Origin: Glandiceps talaboti
Taxonomy: Eukaryota; Hemichordata; Enteropneusta; Spengelidae
Reading direction: 5' to 3'
Assembly (NCBI RefSeq): GCF_964340395.1
Contig: NC_135549.1
Location: forward strand, 9,777,342 to 9,841,341
DNA: 64,000 bases
The notes under the pieces are model-generated. The model had not been told where the DNA came from. It saw only the letters and a program-made list of their open reading frames with translations, and made no database searches. Position 1 is the first letter of the stretch, and each line of letters opens with the position of its first letter. Shown here piece by piece: positions 47,701-63,100 of the stretch. Both the position numbers and the translations under genes were made by a program.

Positions 47701-50700
47701 CTCCCATCTTATTTTTGTATTCTTTTGTGTGTTCAGCTTGTAGTGCATGGGATATTTACTGACAAGGAAGGCCTGCCACTTCTAGCAAACCAAATCTCAT
47801 CTGTGACCAATGCAGACAAGGAAACCCATTCCAATATATCTCTAATACTTAGTTTTGCAAGACACTGTGGAGAAGACTATGCTGGTTTAATTCCTAGAAA
47901 GAATAGGTGTGACCTCATATTTGTTTCTTGAAATCTTAAAATAGAAGTATACATGTGAGATATACTCGCACCATGTGGTTGATTCTTAACATAAAATGAA
48001 AATACTGTTACAACATATTTGTATAGTTGTTCTCTTACTACAACATGATGGTCATTGGTATGACACTATTCTGAGGAACCAAGAGTAAATATTAAAACTA
48101 TAGATTCTGCTGTCATAAATTCTCACAGTGTAAAATAATACATTCACCCATAATTTTTCTCTCCTGTAGGCATTTGCCTGTATGTCACACAAATTTTCCA
48201 TAGCATGATACATAGTAGATTTGACAATCAAAGCAGTGACTTTAAAAGTAAGCCCTGCTCATGTGTGTCAACCAATACTTTGTCTCCATTGTAACACAGG
48301 TACAGATATTGCCCATGAGAACTGCTTAACTAGAACTTTGCTGTGTATCAGTGTCATATCAAATTGCCATAGAGGGCACACTGTTGAAACCTATAATTCT
48401 AAATCTACCTTATTTCCATAGAAACACAAAAAAGTCATAAGTTCTTGAAATGTGACAGAACCTGCTTATAATTTTTTCACATTCAGCCATAGTTTATCTT
48501 CACTGCTATCTTTTCCTCTTCCTAGGTTGTTAGCTGAAAAATTTGGTACTAGCCTTCCCAGGAGTGAGATATTTTCTGTAGAAGTTCACAAGTCATGTAG
48601 AAAAATGTTAGGAGATTATTACAACTCACTGTGCAAACACTTACTTCAAGAACACAAACAACTACAGAAATTGGATAAACATAACAGGAGAACATTACAG
48701 GTAACAAACTGATTTGTGTGTATTTAAATTACAGTGTTTAGTAGTTCAGTTTGATTGAAAAGGAAAATATGAGTGATAGAAGGACCTTATCGTCCTGAAA
48801 GAAAGAGGAGAATTGACAAAATCCTTACATCACAAGAATTTTCCAACTAAAGGAAGAATAATATTGTTGAAAAATATAATTATAACTGCAAACTTAATTT
48901 ATGAAACAATTGGGACATTATGGTGATTCTGAATGTATGGACTCTGGGAATCATGTCTGGGTACTGCAGATGTGTGTTGTTGTTGTGACACAGCTGCATA
49001 TAACTTGACTTACCCATTATACAAATAGATGTAAAAATCGTTGGTACTGTAGATACATGCAAAGCAACAATTTGTGCATTGAAATTGTCTTTTCAGATGA
49101 AAGGAGAACTTTCATCAGATAGGAGAGAAGAATATGAGAAAGCTCAAGCTGCATATCAGAAACTCTTGGTTAATACCTCAACCTTCTCTGTAAGTATATA
49201 ATTATATACAGTAACATTTTATACAAACAAAATTAATGTGAATGACAGTTTTTGAGGATATCTCAGTCTGTTTTAGCAGTAATGAGAGTCAAACAGGTTA
49301 GGGTCTCGTGATAGATTTATATATGTAATCTTGTCTGCAGAAGAAATTGATAACAATAGAGTCATTATTTATTAGGTGCTGTTCTTAAGTATGAAGTGTG
49401 TTTCCACATTAATAGGATTATGTTTGCATTTTTCTTCCACAGGATCTTTTAGATGAGGACATGCCAGATCTTCCTGAAGATGGTATGTTTTAAGTTTTAA
49501 GACAAAGTGTTAATGAAGAGTTGTTGTACAGTTGTGTAGGTAGACTGAAGAATTCATTGTGGTGGGTGTGACTTATCACTTGAGTGAGAAGGAGTGCCCA
49601 CAATGTTGACCTTTCAGTCTAGTGTGTAGGCTGTACTTCACTATAGTATGATACATGTATATATTGTACATTAATGCTGGTATTCAGCAATCTTACAGCA
49701 AATTGCAGTTCAGTAAATCAAGATTAGTGAGTTTGAAAATCTTGCTTACTTTTAATAATCATGTTTGCAGACTAAGTTGTAGTCATTGGTGAGACTTTGA
49801 TTTTCTCGGCTACACATGTTTGCCAAAACTAGCAAAAGAGCCACCTACATCAATCTGTACCTTTCATGATAACATGCATGAAAAAAGGATGTATTTGACA
49901 TAGGGAAATATAGAGCAGAGCCCATAACACTTACTTACACATTATAGATGCTTACTATAACTTCAGAAATTGTGCTCTCTTAGCCTGAAAACTTGATTAG
50001 AAAGACATGTCCTGTTACAGAAACTCACCAGGTGTGAGCTGGTAGTTATCTAGAGATTTGACAAAGAGATGATTGAAACTAGGAGATCGATGGGTATAAA
50101 ATAGTAGTTTGTTCAACAAACTGATCATGATAAGAGTTGTGCAAAGGGATGATAAGATGTTTTAACTCTGGTATATTTCAGAAAGTATCAAACAAGATAT
50201 TGGAATGGGTATTGATGTGTTTAACCCATACAATTTGACAGCAGAGTTTGACTTTGAGACTTCCCTATGGGAGGATGAAGATACTAAATCTTTTTACGAA
50301 AGTTTACTGGATTTGAAGGCCTTTGTCCCAGGGGTAAGTAACTTTATGCTATAAATCCTATTTTTACACAGCCTTGCAGCTATGAAACAGTCTTGTTATT
50401 CCGAGTATAAGGTAGGGAGTTAGAGCAGTGTGATGCTGAACCTATCATTACAGACACGTTGAAGAGGTCTCGAGAAACCCTCTAGAATGCAGATCAGTGT
50501 GTAGGCACAAATTACTGCCTGTGTTTAACCATGTTACATGTAAACACCCAGTATATTACCCTCTGGAGGTAGTAGGAGTCAAGACAACCTGAAGTAAGAT
50601 GTCAGATGAACATATGTAAATTGAACTATAGGCAGCACATTTCTAAATGTACATTAAAACATCATCTGAGTTCAAGTTATTCAGATTCACCTCAAAATTT

Positions 50701-50760
50701 TAAGATTATGACTTATTAGGATAGATGTAATACAGCTAGATGCAAGTAATTTGATTATAC

Positions 50761-50811
<51 letters not shown>

Positions 50812-53800
50812 GCACGCACACACACACGCACACACACACACACACACACACCATGTAAATCTGTAATGAGATGTCATATCATTTCCTCCATGGTATATGG
50901 CCACTGATTGATATTTTCCTTTTATCAGATTTTGTTCAAAGACAGTGAGAAACATGACACTGCCACTGAAGAAACAGCTGAACAACTCGCAGAAGGTAGG
51001 AGTGATGTTGACATATTAAATACATTTTATAATACAAATTCAATATGTGATATAACTGTTTATTACATGCACAATAGACACACGCAACATTATTTCTGAT
51101 AGGTTCCAACAGCCAGGTCAGGATATTTGCCTAGCAGTTGAAGCTTATATTGTCCATGGTTCTTATAAAAGAAAAAGTAGCACCCTGTCTAAATTGTGAT
51201 TTTGCAAAATCTCATATTGGTAATTACAAAATCAATATGCATTCATGTTCACTTAGCATGTAATGAAAAATTCTCTGTATTTATGTTTCATTTTGGTTTT
51301 CAAAAAGGGGAGTTAGACATTCATGTCACAACTCTTACATGTGTGTGTACAGTTTTGGGATGAGTGAAACAAGTGCTTACAATGAATGCATTTTACAGTC
51401 TACTTGAAACCTTTCTAACAAAGCAAAATGCAGGTGTGTACATGAAAATCTTGCAATAGTAACTGACATTGAGTACTGTTTTGTCACTTCTAAATTTCAA
51501 ATTTTTTTTTCATGGTTTAATTGTGCATGGTTGTGTTACCAATACCACCAATCAGAAATGAGTAAACTTGATGTAAATGAAGTTGACACAGAGGATGATG
51601 GCACAGGAAATGAGACTGATGAAGGAGGAACTACAGATGATGCAGCTGATGAGGAGGAAGAAAAAATCATGGAAGATCTAGAAAACATTGCTGAACTTGA
51701 AGGTAAACCTGTTGACACTGGACATGCTCTTGTATATGACTGTGTAGAGCATGGTTTTCATCAGGCTTTTATAGAGTAGATAGTGTGTATTCCATTGTAT
51801 GATATCTTGAAAACAAAAGGCGTTATTCAACATGCTCTTGCCATAGAGGGTGCTATTAACAATTTCACATATTTATGAATATTGAATCATGAGAAACAGA
51901 AAAAAACATGGCCACCCATCATATGAGAAGCAATATTATGTGTTGTAACTACCCATGTTACTACATGTAACTACCCATACTCAACTCAAATTCTTGCAGA
52001 CACCACCCACGTATGTAAATGTACCAATAGGTGGAGACTTGTTTTGTTTTCATTTGAGAATACAGTTGGGGTTTGCTTAATGTATAACAAAAGTCTAGGC
52101 CAGGTTTAAAAGATAGCACACATTTCTTTGATTAATATATTTATGTGACCTGTGTTTCACGACTTATAGTAGAATTTGTGGCATATCTTTACCTTTGAAT
52201 AGACACTGAAGATGAAGACCCTGTTACCAATATCAACATGAAGGCTTTGTTGGAGGCGTTCCTGCAAAAATTACCCACATGTGTCAACAGGGAATTCATT
52301 GATCAGGTAAGGGATATTCACTATTTGTTATGCATAGAATTAACCTTGATAGTATTGTTTTAAAATGCTCTCTTCCATCACCACAGCTGTCTGCAATCTG
52401 TGGTGGAAGTCAAGAGTCTCACAGGTCCCTTGTATTTTGAAGTCAGGGGTCATACCCCAAGTTATGAGGGCAAAGTCAAAATAGCAAGCGCCAAGATCTG
52501 TTAAAATGAATACATGCATGTATATATGTATTTATTAGGACACATGCATCTGAAAAACACACACAATCAAACTGCAATGCATCTATTTTAGAAGTTAGGC
52601 TAATCTTCCCAATAAGTTATTATGAAATATTTGGGTGTAGAAAATGTATGTACTTATATAAGTCTTGTAATATTTCAAACAAAAAGCTCTCCAAATAGTA
52701 GAAAGTTACAGCTGTAAAACTAGCAAAATTGATGAAATTAAATACATATGTATCGTCATTATTTTAGATGCCAATTAACATCACTAAGTGTTGGAATATT
52801 TGTCTTTGACCATAGAAGACTTAGTATTATTATATTATCTCATACTGTCTCAATTTCTTTTACAGGCAGCAGTTGACTTCTGTATGAACTTGAACACCAA
52901 AGCCAACAGGAAAAAATTAGTAAAGACACTCTTCCTTGTACCCCGAACAAGGTAAATGGTTTTGATATGTAAATCATGGATGTAGCTTACCTTTTGTATT
53001 GGATCATTAAAAGAACAACATAGTCATATTTATGTTATTCACTGCCAGGAACTAAAATACAACCCATAACACCAAAGTAAACCATTTTCTGTATGTACCA
53101 CAATTGTTTATGGAATCCATATCAAGTGTAAAAGTATACTGTTTCATTTGCTAATTGACCACATTAGAAAGGCCACATGGTATGATTGTAAATAAACCAA
53201 TTGAAACAGTATACTTTTACACTTGATACGAATGATATAAATGAGTGTAGCACATAGAGAAAGTGCTTTACAGTGTTACCCGTTGTACTGCAAGTATGTA
53301 CATTCTGTATTACTACACCTTTTCTTACAGCTTGTTCAGAGATGAAGAACTATGTAGTTATTCTTTGATGAGTATATTAGTTGTGTTCAGAAGAGCTTCA
53401 AACAAACATGTTGTTGAATATTACAAATACCCACAAAGACAAAGTGTATAATTTCCTTTGAGTCAAGAATTCATTTTGCCATAAACTCATCTGTACACAT
53501 GTTATTGACATTGCAGATTGGATTTGTTGCCGTTTTATGCACGCCTTGTTGCAATCCTTCATCCTTGTATGCCTGATATAGCAAGAGACCTTGTTGATAA
53601 ACTCAAAGGAGACTTCAGATGGCATGTAAGTACCAAGTAGTTGTCTTGCAAGTAGTGATTAATTGAAGCATGCTATGAAAGAAAGGACTCATTTATGGAC
53701 ATTCTGTTAGTGTTCATGGTAAAGGCAAGATTTTTAGTTAAGAAAACATTTTCCAAGCGCAACCATATGGTTTCAAATATAAGCAGTTTTTTCTGACCTG

Positions 53801-56800
53801 ACATGACTTCTTGTCAAGGTATATATGAATACTATAAAGTACTTTATTTTACTGTGCACAAGTAAGAATTTGTTCACATCATTGCATATGTAGCCACCAG
53901 TGTGCTCTATTTAGCCAATTTGATGTTCCACTGACGTACCTCAGTTTTTTGTGATCCACCAAAACTTGTTGTTCCTCTGTCCCTTACTATGTGACTAATA
54001 AAAGCAGAAAAGTTTTGATCATTTCGACCCAGCAAATTGTTGAAATTGATGTCTTTAACCAGAGGGCACACTAGTAGCCATACAATGTGAATTACTCTTC
54101 CTTCAGTTGTTAAGTTGAACACAAATATGAAATCTTCTTTCTGAATGTACTTTAAATATCTCTGTTATATGAAATGACTATAACCATGACGTTTTGCAGG
54201 TGAGGAAGAAGGACCAGATAAATCTGGAATCCAAAATAAAAACTGTAAGATTTGTTGGTAAGTACACAAATGACCATATATAGAGTATAACTGTGACTTC
54301 TGTCATTATGAATATCTCTCACTTGAATGAAAAAGTTAGTTTAGTATGTAGACAAAATTTGAAGACCCTCCCAAAAGGCCCAAAACTTGCATCTGAAATA
54401 GACAATGAGCCATCATATCTCGGGATTAACAGAATAAAAAACGCAATATAATTAAGCGTATTGTAGTAGATAATTGCTGACGAGTTCCATAAGGGTTAAC
54501 ATACATGTACTTGTACCAAGTTCCTTTGGGGTTGACATACATGTACTTTTTTAAATTTAAATCATTCTTTTCGTTGCAAACAGGTGAACTAACAAAGTTC
54601 AAGATGTTTCCCAAGCAAGACACCTTACATTGCCTCAAGGTTAGTTTTCAGTGTGTTTGGTGTTTTGACACCTTCGTTTAAAACTGTTGAATTCAATAAT
54701 AATGTTAAATAGAAATTTGTGTATGTGTAACATATTTCTGTAGTTTCAAACACACATTCTTATCAATAATATAGAATTGTGATTAAACTATGTACATGTT
54801 GAAGATGAACTCTAGAATGAAAAGTGAATAATTATTATAGAAATAAAGAAAAACTTACTGTAAGTATGCACTGTCTTGTATTCCATAAATTGAGGTGTAG
54901 ATCAATGGTAGTGAGAATTACAAGTTTTTGTGAATTTCATGGACCAGTTGTTTTGGTTTTAGAGTTGACAGTAATGTCATGAAATCTCATTTTCTTATCA
55001 AACAGATGCTAATGCATGATTTCTCCCATCACAACATCGACATGGCCTGTAATCTTCTAGAAGCATGTGGTCGTTTCCTGTACAGATCACCAGAATCACA
55101 TCTCAGAGCAAATGCCCTGTTGGTAAGTTTCATACACATGTTATACTCTATCAGTAACAACACTTACACATCTAAATCTTAAACGTGCCAAAACATATTG
55201 CCCCTATAGTTTATGGCATAGAATGTAAACTGTTCTTTTAGGGGTCTCTGTGTTGGTCTTTCTAAAGAAAATTGAATTCAACAGAATCAATAAAAATAAT
55301 AAAGCACTCTGCTACAAAAATATGATGGTTTGTCCTTGTTAAAACTCAAGATACTGGTACTGTACAAGGGTACAACTTGAATTCACTTGTGTATGAGAAT
55401 GCAAAACACAGATTCAATGAAGAAAAGTCTGTTTATTAGTTGAAAATACACACAAATGCAATACTGTTTCAGAATGAAATGCAGAGATTGTACATGTATT
55501 TGAAAGTAAATAAGATAAGTCCTGGTAGACATTGGTAGTTGATCCAACATTGTTTTTGTAAATCTTTCACTGTAACCTCTTCATAACAAAGTCAACGACA
55601 AGATATGAGAGTAGAATGCTCACAGTACAATGTTTCTTTTGAAAGTTAAGTTCTAGGACATGAACAGTGCTTGTTGTATGCATAATACCTACATTATATA
55701 CATTAGAGCTGTTTACATATTATGTTAACTTGTACCAGATTTTTCATTGATCCACTGGTCAAAGAGTATATTTTTTGGGTACAGATAGCGTGCCACACAA
55801 CTCTATGAAGTGGAGAGTGTATTACATGATAATGTGAATAATTTAGATCATACATGTAGTGAAATACAAGAACTGTCTAAAGTTGTCATTAATATTGATG
55901 ATATGGAATCATGAATGTCTGTTGTTTTTACCTTTATGTATTATTCATTTAATTTGTGTATAATACAGAGATCTTGAGAGTAGTTAAAGGTGTTGATGTA
56001 CCTTTTCCTCTAAATAAAAGGGGATTGATACACAGATGTTGACAGGGTAACAATTATGTTTCTTTTCAGGAATTGATGATGAGAAAAAAATCCAAGCTGC
56101 ACCTGAATGAAAGACAAATGACAATGGTAGAAAATGCATTCTTTTACTGCAATCCGCCTGATGTCAAACAGGAAGTGAAGAAAGAAAGACCTCCCTTACA
56201 TGAATACATTAGAAAGCTGCTCTACAAAGACCTGTCCAAACTCAACGTGGAAAAGATACTGAAGCAAATTAGAAAACTTGCATGGGATGACAGAGTGGTA
56301 ATATTGGTGTTGTTTTCTAAACTTTAAAACCCATGTTTAATATTTAAGACAAGATATGCCACCCTTGTGTACCCCTCCCTTTAAGTGTTTCTACTACGTA
56401 AAAAACAACATGAAACTGGTTCACTTTCATATTTTAAATTGTGTTAACATGTCATTGGGTAGATACTGCTTTTGTTATTCCTCGGGCAGGGTTCTCTTAG
56501 ATCTTCACAGCATAGCAAGGTCATAGTGGTTTATAGAAAAGCAAAGCAGATACATGTATACAATTCTTGAAATAACTGGTGCACTTGCTTGCTTGTGTCA
56601 AGCAGGAACGAGACAAGGTTCATGCAAAGACATAGAATGCAATCAGTGTCAGTTACTTGTCAAAGGATGAACACCACAGGATCCCATATCCCATAATCCT
56701 GTTTACTGATTAGAACACTACCTAACTTCCACAGATGTAAACAAACTGATAAGAGCAAGGCATGAACCTATATCAGGGGCACCTACTGTTGTTTTTGTAT

Positions 56801-59800
56801 GAGCTCTCTGGTCTTCACCAAGTTTGTCTTTGCCTTGGGTCTTTTGTTAGCGCTCTTCATTCAAGCAAATGCACTTGTGCTTTTTCACTGGTTGTATTTC
56901 ACATTGAAACAAAAACTATAGATCTCTTGACTATTTCGTTATTTCCCTGGGACTGGGACATTGTTCAAATGTGATGCACTCAATCATTCATTGATGATTC
57001 TCAGGAAAAACTTGCCCAAATAATTGTGAAAAAAGTTATAAACATTCTGATGCTTCTCTACCCATTCACCTTGGAACATTTCATTATGAGTGTGTAATTC
57101 AACATTCATGTATGTAACAGACAGGTAATAAGGCTTATTTTGCAAAATTACAAACATAGCATCAGTTTGATCACTTATAGTGATGCTTTTCATCATCCAA
57201 TCTAGATTAGCAGCTATACTACCAAATGTCTGACATCTATTTGGAATGTCAAGTACAACAACATTCACTGTGTGGCTAGTTTGTTGGCTGGTCTTGTGCC
57301 ATATCATGAAGAAGTTGGAATTCAAGTGGTTGATGGTGTGTTAGAAGAAATCAGACTAGGCATGGAGGTAATGATAAAGTAACTTGACAGTACTGAAAAG
57401 CGTTTTTACTTTGACAATCTCATATGACCAAACCTCCAAACTATGTTGATAGAATATCCATATGCATAGATTTGAATATGCATAACCATAGATTATCATG
57501 CTTATTGCATAACCCAGGCATGGCAAGAAGTCAAAACATGGAGATTACAAATTACAATGTCCAATGTAAAGCATCCATGAAACAAATCATTGTTGCCAAT
57601 ATTGACATTCTTGCCAGCTGTGCTCAGGCCTGTGAACTGCACTTTTTTGTGTTACTATCTCCTCACATCAATTTATATCCATTTACAAAATGACTTTTGA
57701 ATAAATTGATTGACTATGTAATATTGCTACATTTTATTTCAACCAATGATAGTCTCTTATTTAATTTTATTAGACTTGGTTTTATTTTCACATGATGTCG
57801 AGTTACTTGTTACTGACTAGTGTACATGTACATGATTGGCCATTTCCTGTTTTACTATGATCAGCATAATTATTACTTGCCCTGTACAGATAAATCATCC
57901 TAAGTACAACCAGAGAAGAGTTAGTATAGTGAAATTTCTGGGTGAACTTTACAACTACAGGATGGTAGAATCTTCTGTCATCTTCAAAGAATTGTATTCT
58001 TTTATCACATTTGGAGTCAACTTGGAAGGTCAGTATCTACAAGTTTATTTCGTTCATCTAGAAAATTTGACTATAATATCTAGGGATTATATAAATGGTA
58101 GTTATGTTTTCAACTACACATACTGAGTGTTGTGATATCATACAATTACCTCATGTTGTGGTGTAAATCTACATTTTTGTCATATCAAATGTTGCAAGAG
58201 ATCTATGGACATGATGATAAAAGTTATCTTGACAAATTGAGAAATGTTTATTTACTTGGCAGAGTACCTGATGTGATGACCTGAGATTGAAACATGAGGC
58301 TAGTCTGCTCTTTAATTGACAACAATATTTCACATAAACTGTTTGTTTTCAGGTCCATCAACTCCCATTGATCCTCCTGAACACTTGTTTCGTTTAAGAC
58401 TTGTCTGTACTTTACTTGACACATGTGGACAGTATTTTGACAGGGGATCCAGTAAAAAGAAATTAGACTGTTTCTTTGTTTATTTCCAGGTAAGTCAAAC
58501 AGTTTTTCTTTATCTTGACAAACCATTGCACCCTTGGAGGAATTTACAAGGAATTGTTACTGTTACTATGTGTTTTAACATAAATTGCTCTATCATCTGT
58601 TCTTCTGATACCAATAGGTTGCGTGTCAATCCTCACAGCGTCACATACTTGTAATTTTGAAGTTTCATATACATAGGTTGACAGAGTTAGGTTTGATGGT
58701 GATAAACACAGGTCCAGTCATAAAACAAATGATGAAAAAATATAAAGGCATGTACATGTACTATCTACACAATACAAGATGAAATATGAACAAATAAAGT
58801 CTTTTTGATTCATATACGTAGGTTGACAGAGTTTGGTTTGATGGTGATAAACACAGGTCCAGTCATAAACAAATGATGAAAAAATATAGAAGCATGTACA
58901 TGTACTATCTACACAATACAAGGTGTAATATGAGCAAAAAAGTCTTTTTGATTCATATACCTACTTTACTGTTTTTCTTTTGATGTATAATTGAAAGCAT
59001 TTCACAGCTTCAACTGGATTGACAAAAAGCTTTACAGACATTGGTTAACTGTACACTTTGAACATTTGATCATCTGGCTTGTGAGAAACCTTCCTTCGTT
59101 CATCATCTGGGTAACGAAAACGATTTTTGTTATGCCAGGTGATGACATGTAGCAATGTTAGTAAGATTTCTTCTGAGCCAGAGGATGAAAATTAGCAATG
59201 TTTGTAAGACTTTGTCAAGCCAGACAGTGCTCTTTTTCAGATGACATGGTTTCAGTCAACTAACTGTTATATTTACTGATTACTTTGCAGAGATATATTT
59301 GGTATAAGAAACAGTTAGAATTGTGGAACCCAGACACACACCCTTTCCCAATTGATGTAGAGTACATGGTTTCTGACACCTTAGAAGCACTCAGACCAAA
59401 AATGAAACCCCCTTCAAATGCTGATGAAGCCAATCAAGCTGTCAGAGATTTGGAACAAGAGTATCTACCCAAAATAGGTAATATATTCTGTGTCTGTCAT
59501 CAGTCTGCCATGCCTATCATTTACAAGTACACAATGTACTTTATGGAAGCATTGTTTTCCTCTTTCCTTGCAAAGTTTATATGTTCTCCAAGTACTAACT
59601 CAGTATGTTCCTAAGTAAAGTAATAGCAAATCCACAGAGACAAGAGAATCCAATTGATGGTAATGAGTGAGAAAATAACTGTGTTTGTTTGTTGCCATGT
59701 AGCATTTAAAGTATATACCTAAACACAGATGTACAATGCTATGGTTATATGCTATTTCTATATGTATTCTGCAACTACTGTAATTTGCTAATTCTTTACC

Positions 59801-60073
59801 GCTCTGTAGCTACAAATTATGATGTGCAAAGTGTTTGATGAAACACAAGTTTGTTTTCTACAGTGCTAAATAAGAAACTATAATGTAGCTTGCTTGCTTG
59901 CTGTTGATGAAACTCAAAGAATAACCTTTAGATGATTGTGTGTACTAAATGTAATTTAGAGTGCAAGTTACAGCATTGAAGGTAAAGTCAGTATTTAGTA
60001 GTGTATGTATTTTAATTTTTTCTTAGTGCTGCTGCTAACAATCTTAGTGAGCCCCGATACAAAAGGGATGCAC

Positions 60074-60104
<31 letters not shown>

Positions 60105-63100
60105 GTAAAATAGAAAGATAAATTTTCCAAGTTACTGCTATGTGTTGTAGCTATTGGTACATTTAGCATTTGATTTTGCCATCTCTTTTGATATGGTATG
60201 ACTAGTTGTGGTGTCTCATATACTGTGATATTATTTACAGCACCCTACTTACCTATGAGTGACAGTGAAGAACACGATGAAACTCCACATACTTTGACAA
60301 CTATTGTTGAAAAAGATGAAGCAGCTGAACCAGAGCCAGGTAAGTTTTACTGTTACAAAAAAGACATATCAACAATAGGAGAAAGTACAAGTACAGTATC
60401 TACAAATATCTTGCATCAAACCATTTAGAAGTTAGCCTTTCTATGCCACAGTAATTAATAACAAAATCTTTCCTGTCAAAATATATGTTAAACAGTTGAC
60501 TTAATGAAACGAAAAATGTTGAATTCAGTCTTTTATTTAGTAATCATTGTACATGAATGATGTTCTATGTTGTGTCATCACTGCATACCTTAATGCAAGT
60601 GATTAGACTAGCATTCCATGTACACAAAACCACATGAAGTTTTACTTTGTTGTTTTTGAATAGATATACATGTATGTAACAGTAACAGAACCCCGCCAGT
60701 GTGGGCACTCATAGTATCTGCTCCTGTGTTTGCCTTGTGTTCTGCTAGATTCTTACTCATTTTACATGTAAAAGTACAGCCACAACAAATGCAGATGTCA
60801 ATTGTGCCAACACCACAAGTACACCCTGCTGGCAGTCAACCATCATGGGTTCCAGTCATGATATTTCCACTGTAATCTCATAGATTTATTGTCCCTTTGT
60901 ATTCCATTATAGAACATATACCAGAAATAGGAAGTGATGGTCTGCCAATAATCACAGAGATGGATGAGGAGAGTGACTCTGATGACTCTGAGAGGGGCAT
61001 GAGACAACATGAACATGGTAGGAGCAGTCAGAGTCAAAGTATGAGTCAAGAAGGTGTGACAGATAAAGATGTGAGTATATCAGTCACAAAACTGATGAAT
61101 ATACTGTAAGATTATGGGGTCCTATAAAGTTATATATTTTTTGCAGTTAGTAGCAGTAAAATTAAAGAATGAAGTTCAGCTTTCATCTGATATTATTTGT
61201 TTTTTGCTGAAATCGGGTTAGAAGTAAACGAGTCCAAAGAAAGTAGAAATGGTGTTGCTATTTGTGTGCTTACATGTATATATATTAATAGAAATCACTC
61301 AGAAACTGATGATTTAGAGAAAACCAGTGTTAGAGTGAAATAAACCAATGCTAGACACGTATTGTTAACTTGTATTTATCACACTCACACCAGTACCTTT
61401 CTTCACACGAAATCACTGTCCTCTTTTCCATCCATGTTACATGTACACCATGATTTCACAAATATAGTAGTGTTGTAACTCGTACACTAAATGTGACATT
61501 ATAGTGTGTCTTAGTTAGCTAGTCTAGGTAGACAGATGTCAGGCAAGTCCATCATGGATATGTCAATTAAAGTCTACAGCTGTCGTATTTCATCATTACT
61601 GTAAAATAACTTTTATTTCGACACAATCATGTGAAACAATACTAATGAGTAATTCATTGATAAGAATAAAATGCAGTAAATAAAACCTGGACTGGTTGGT
61701 GTCAGGTACAAATTTAAGCCCAAGTTAAAGGTAGAAAATAGGACAGATGTAGCTACTAGAGACAGGACAGGACAGAGTAGTAGGCAAAGGTAAGACAAAC
61801 CTAGAAGTACATTTAAGAGAAAGTCAGGTTAAATATCGGTGGATTTTATTTGATAGGAACAGGACGTAAGCCTAGGCAATGTAGAGAGACATAAGAGAGA
61901 CAGGATAGTTGAGTATACTAGGCAGGCAAGGTAAGGCAATCTGAAATATTAACTTTTGAAAACTGAGAGCCAAACTTTGGTGGAAAATAGTGCAGATAGA
62001 CTTGCATGAGATAGGACAGAACCTCCAGAAGTCTATGTAAGGTAGGACTGAATCAGGTAAACAAGTCAGAACAAACATAAACCAAAGTATGTGCACATGT
62101 TGTTGATGAAAGTAGATCATGACTTAGCTACAGTGTTTGGTAGAAGAGAGGTGTAGGCCAGGTAGATGTGTGTGTACAGAAGATACTAGAAAGGTGTAAG
62201 ATTAAGTAGGTAGGTAACTATTCTTTGTATGATTATCAAGTAAAGACAGTTTGGATGGGACTTTATTTGTATATGTAGGAGGAGGACACAGATGGCATGG
62301 ACTCAGCTGGTGAAAATGAGGAAGAAGATAAGGTAAGACTGAGTCCTTTCAGTGCATTCACTGATGCTGGTATACTTTGTGTGTTATACTTGTATAGAAG
62401 TGTCAAGTTTTGTTATTTGTATGCTTTTATCAGTCATGTCACATACATGCATCACATCAAGTATAGAGACAATTCTATATAAACACAAAATGAATGGTTC
62501 TTGAAAAAATGTCACTATAACTCAAAATCTCCTACTATTGTACACCTTACTCACATAGTATGTTGAAGGTTTATGATCAACATGTTATCTGAGACAGTTC
62601 CTAGTATCAATGCATAAATCGGAAACACATGACAAAAATTAAGAGTGCTAACCACCCTCCAATAGATAATTGTATATCTAAATGTATATATAAGCTTATT
62701 GAGAAGGTTACTTTTCCATATCAATGTATCCTCTTTGACTTATCTACATATACCAAATACATGTGGTGCATAATGAAACCTTTATGGCCTAAATATGAGT
62801 TGCATGTACTCAGTTCAAGAATTTTCCAAAGATAAGAAACTTCCATCATACAATCTTGCACCAATACACTCTGTATATCTAGCTATAGAGGTGTCATGGG
62901 GCAGTAGGTGTATGTATGTGTCATATCTGTGATCGTAGGCTCTAACATAGTGTCATGCACATACACATGTACTAATACTAGTGAGTGATAGTCTTGTGTG
63001 TCTGTAAAATGTGTGAAAAATAAATGCATATGTGAAAATAAAATGGCAATGGCCATGAACTCAAATTAATTGTCTTGTAGTGAATCAAGCAACAGAAGGT

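Larger units (their letters stand above)
45076..49189 (+). other. UPF2: UPF2 exons 5-12: first MIF4G domain
   Basis: Exons: 45076-45152, 45480-45560, 45927-45956, 46532-46648, 47237-47284, 47737-47906, 48526-48700, 49097-49189. Residues about 270-530. Recognisable blocks are RPEETFFSKLDSSLKK, NLTKYIGEAVAAIIEAKFK, CAVHMCSLLHQRYAEFSP, GIFTDKEGLPLL, FARHCGEDYAGLIPRK and DRREEYEKAQAAYQKLL. This domain acts as a structural scaffold in the family. Confidence 0.95.
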
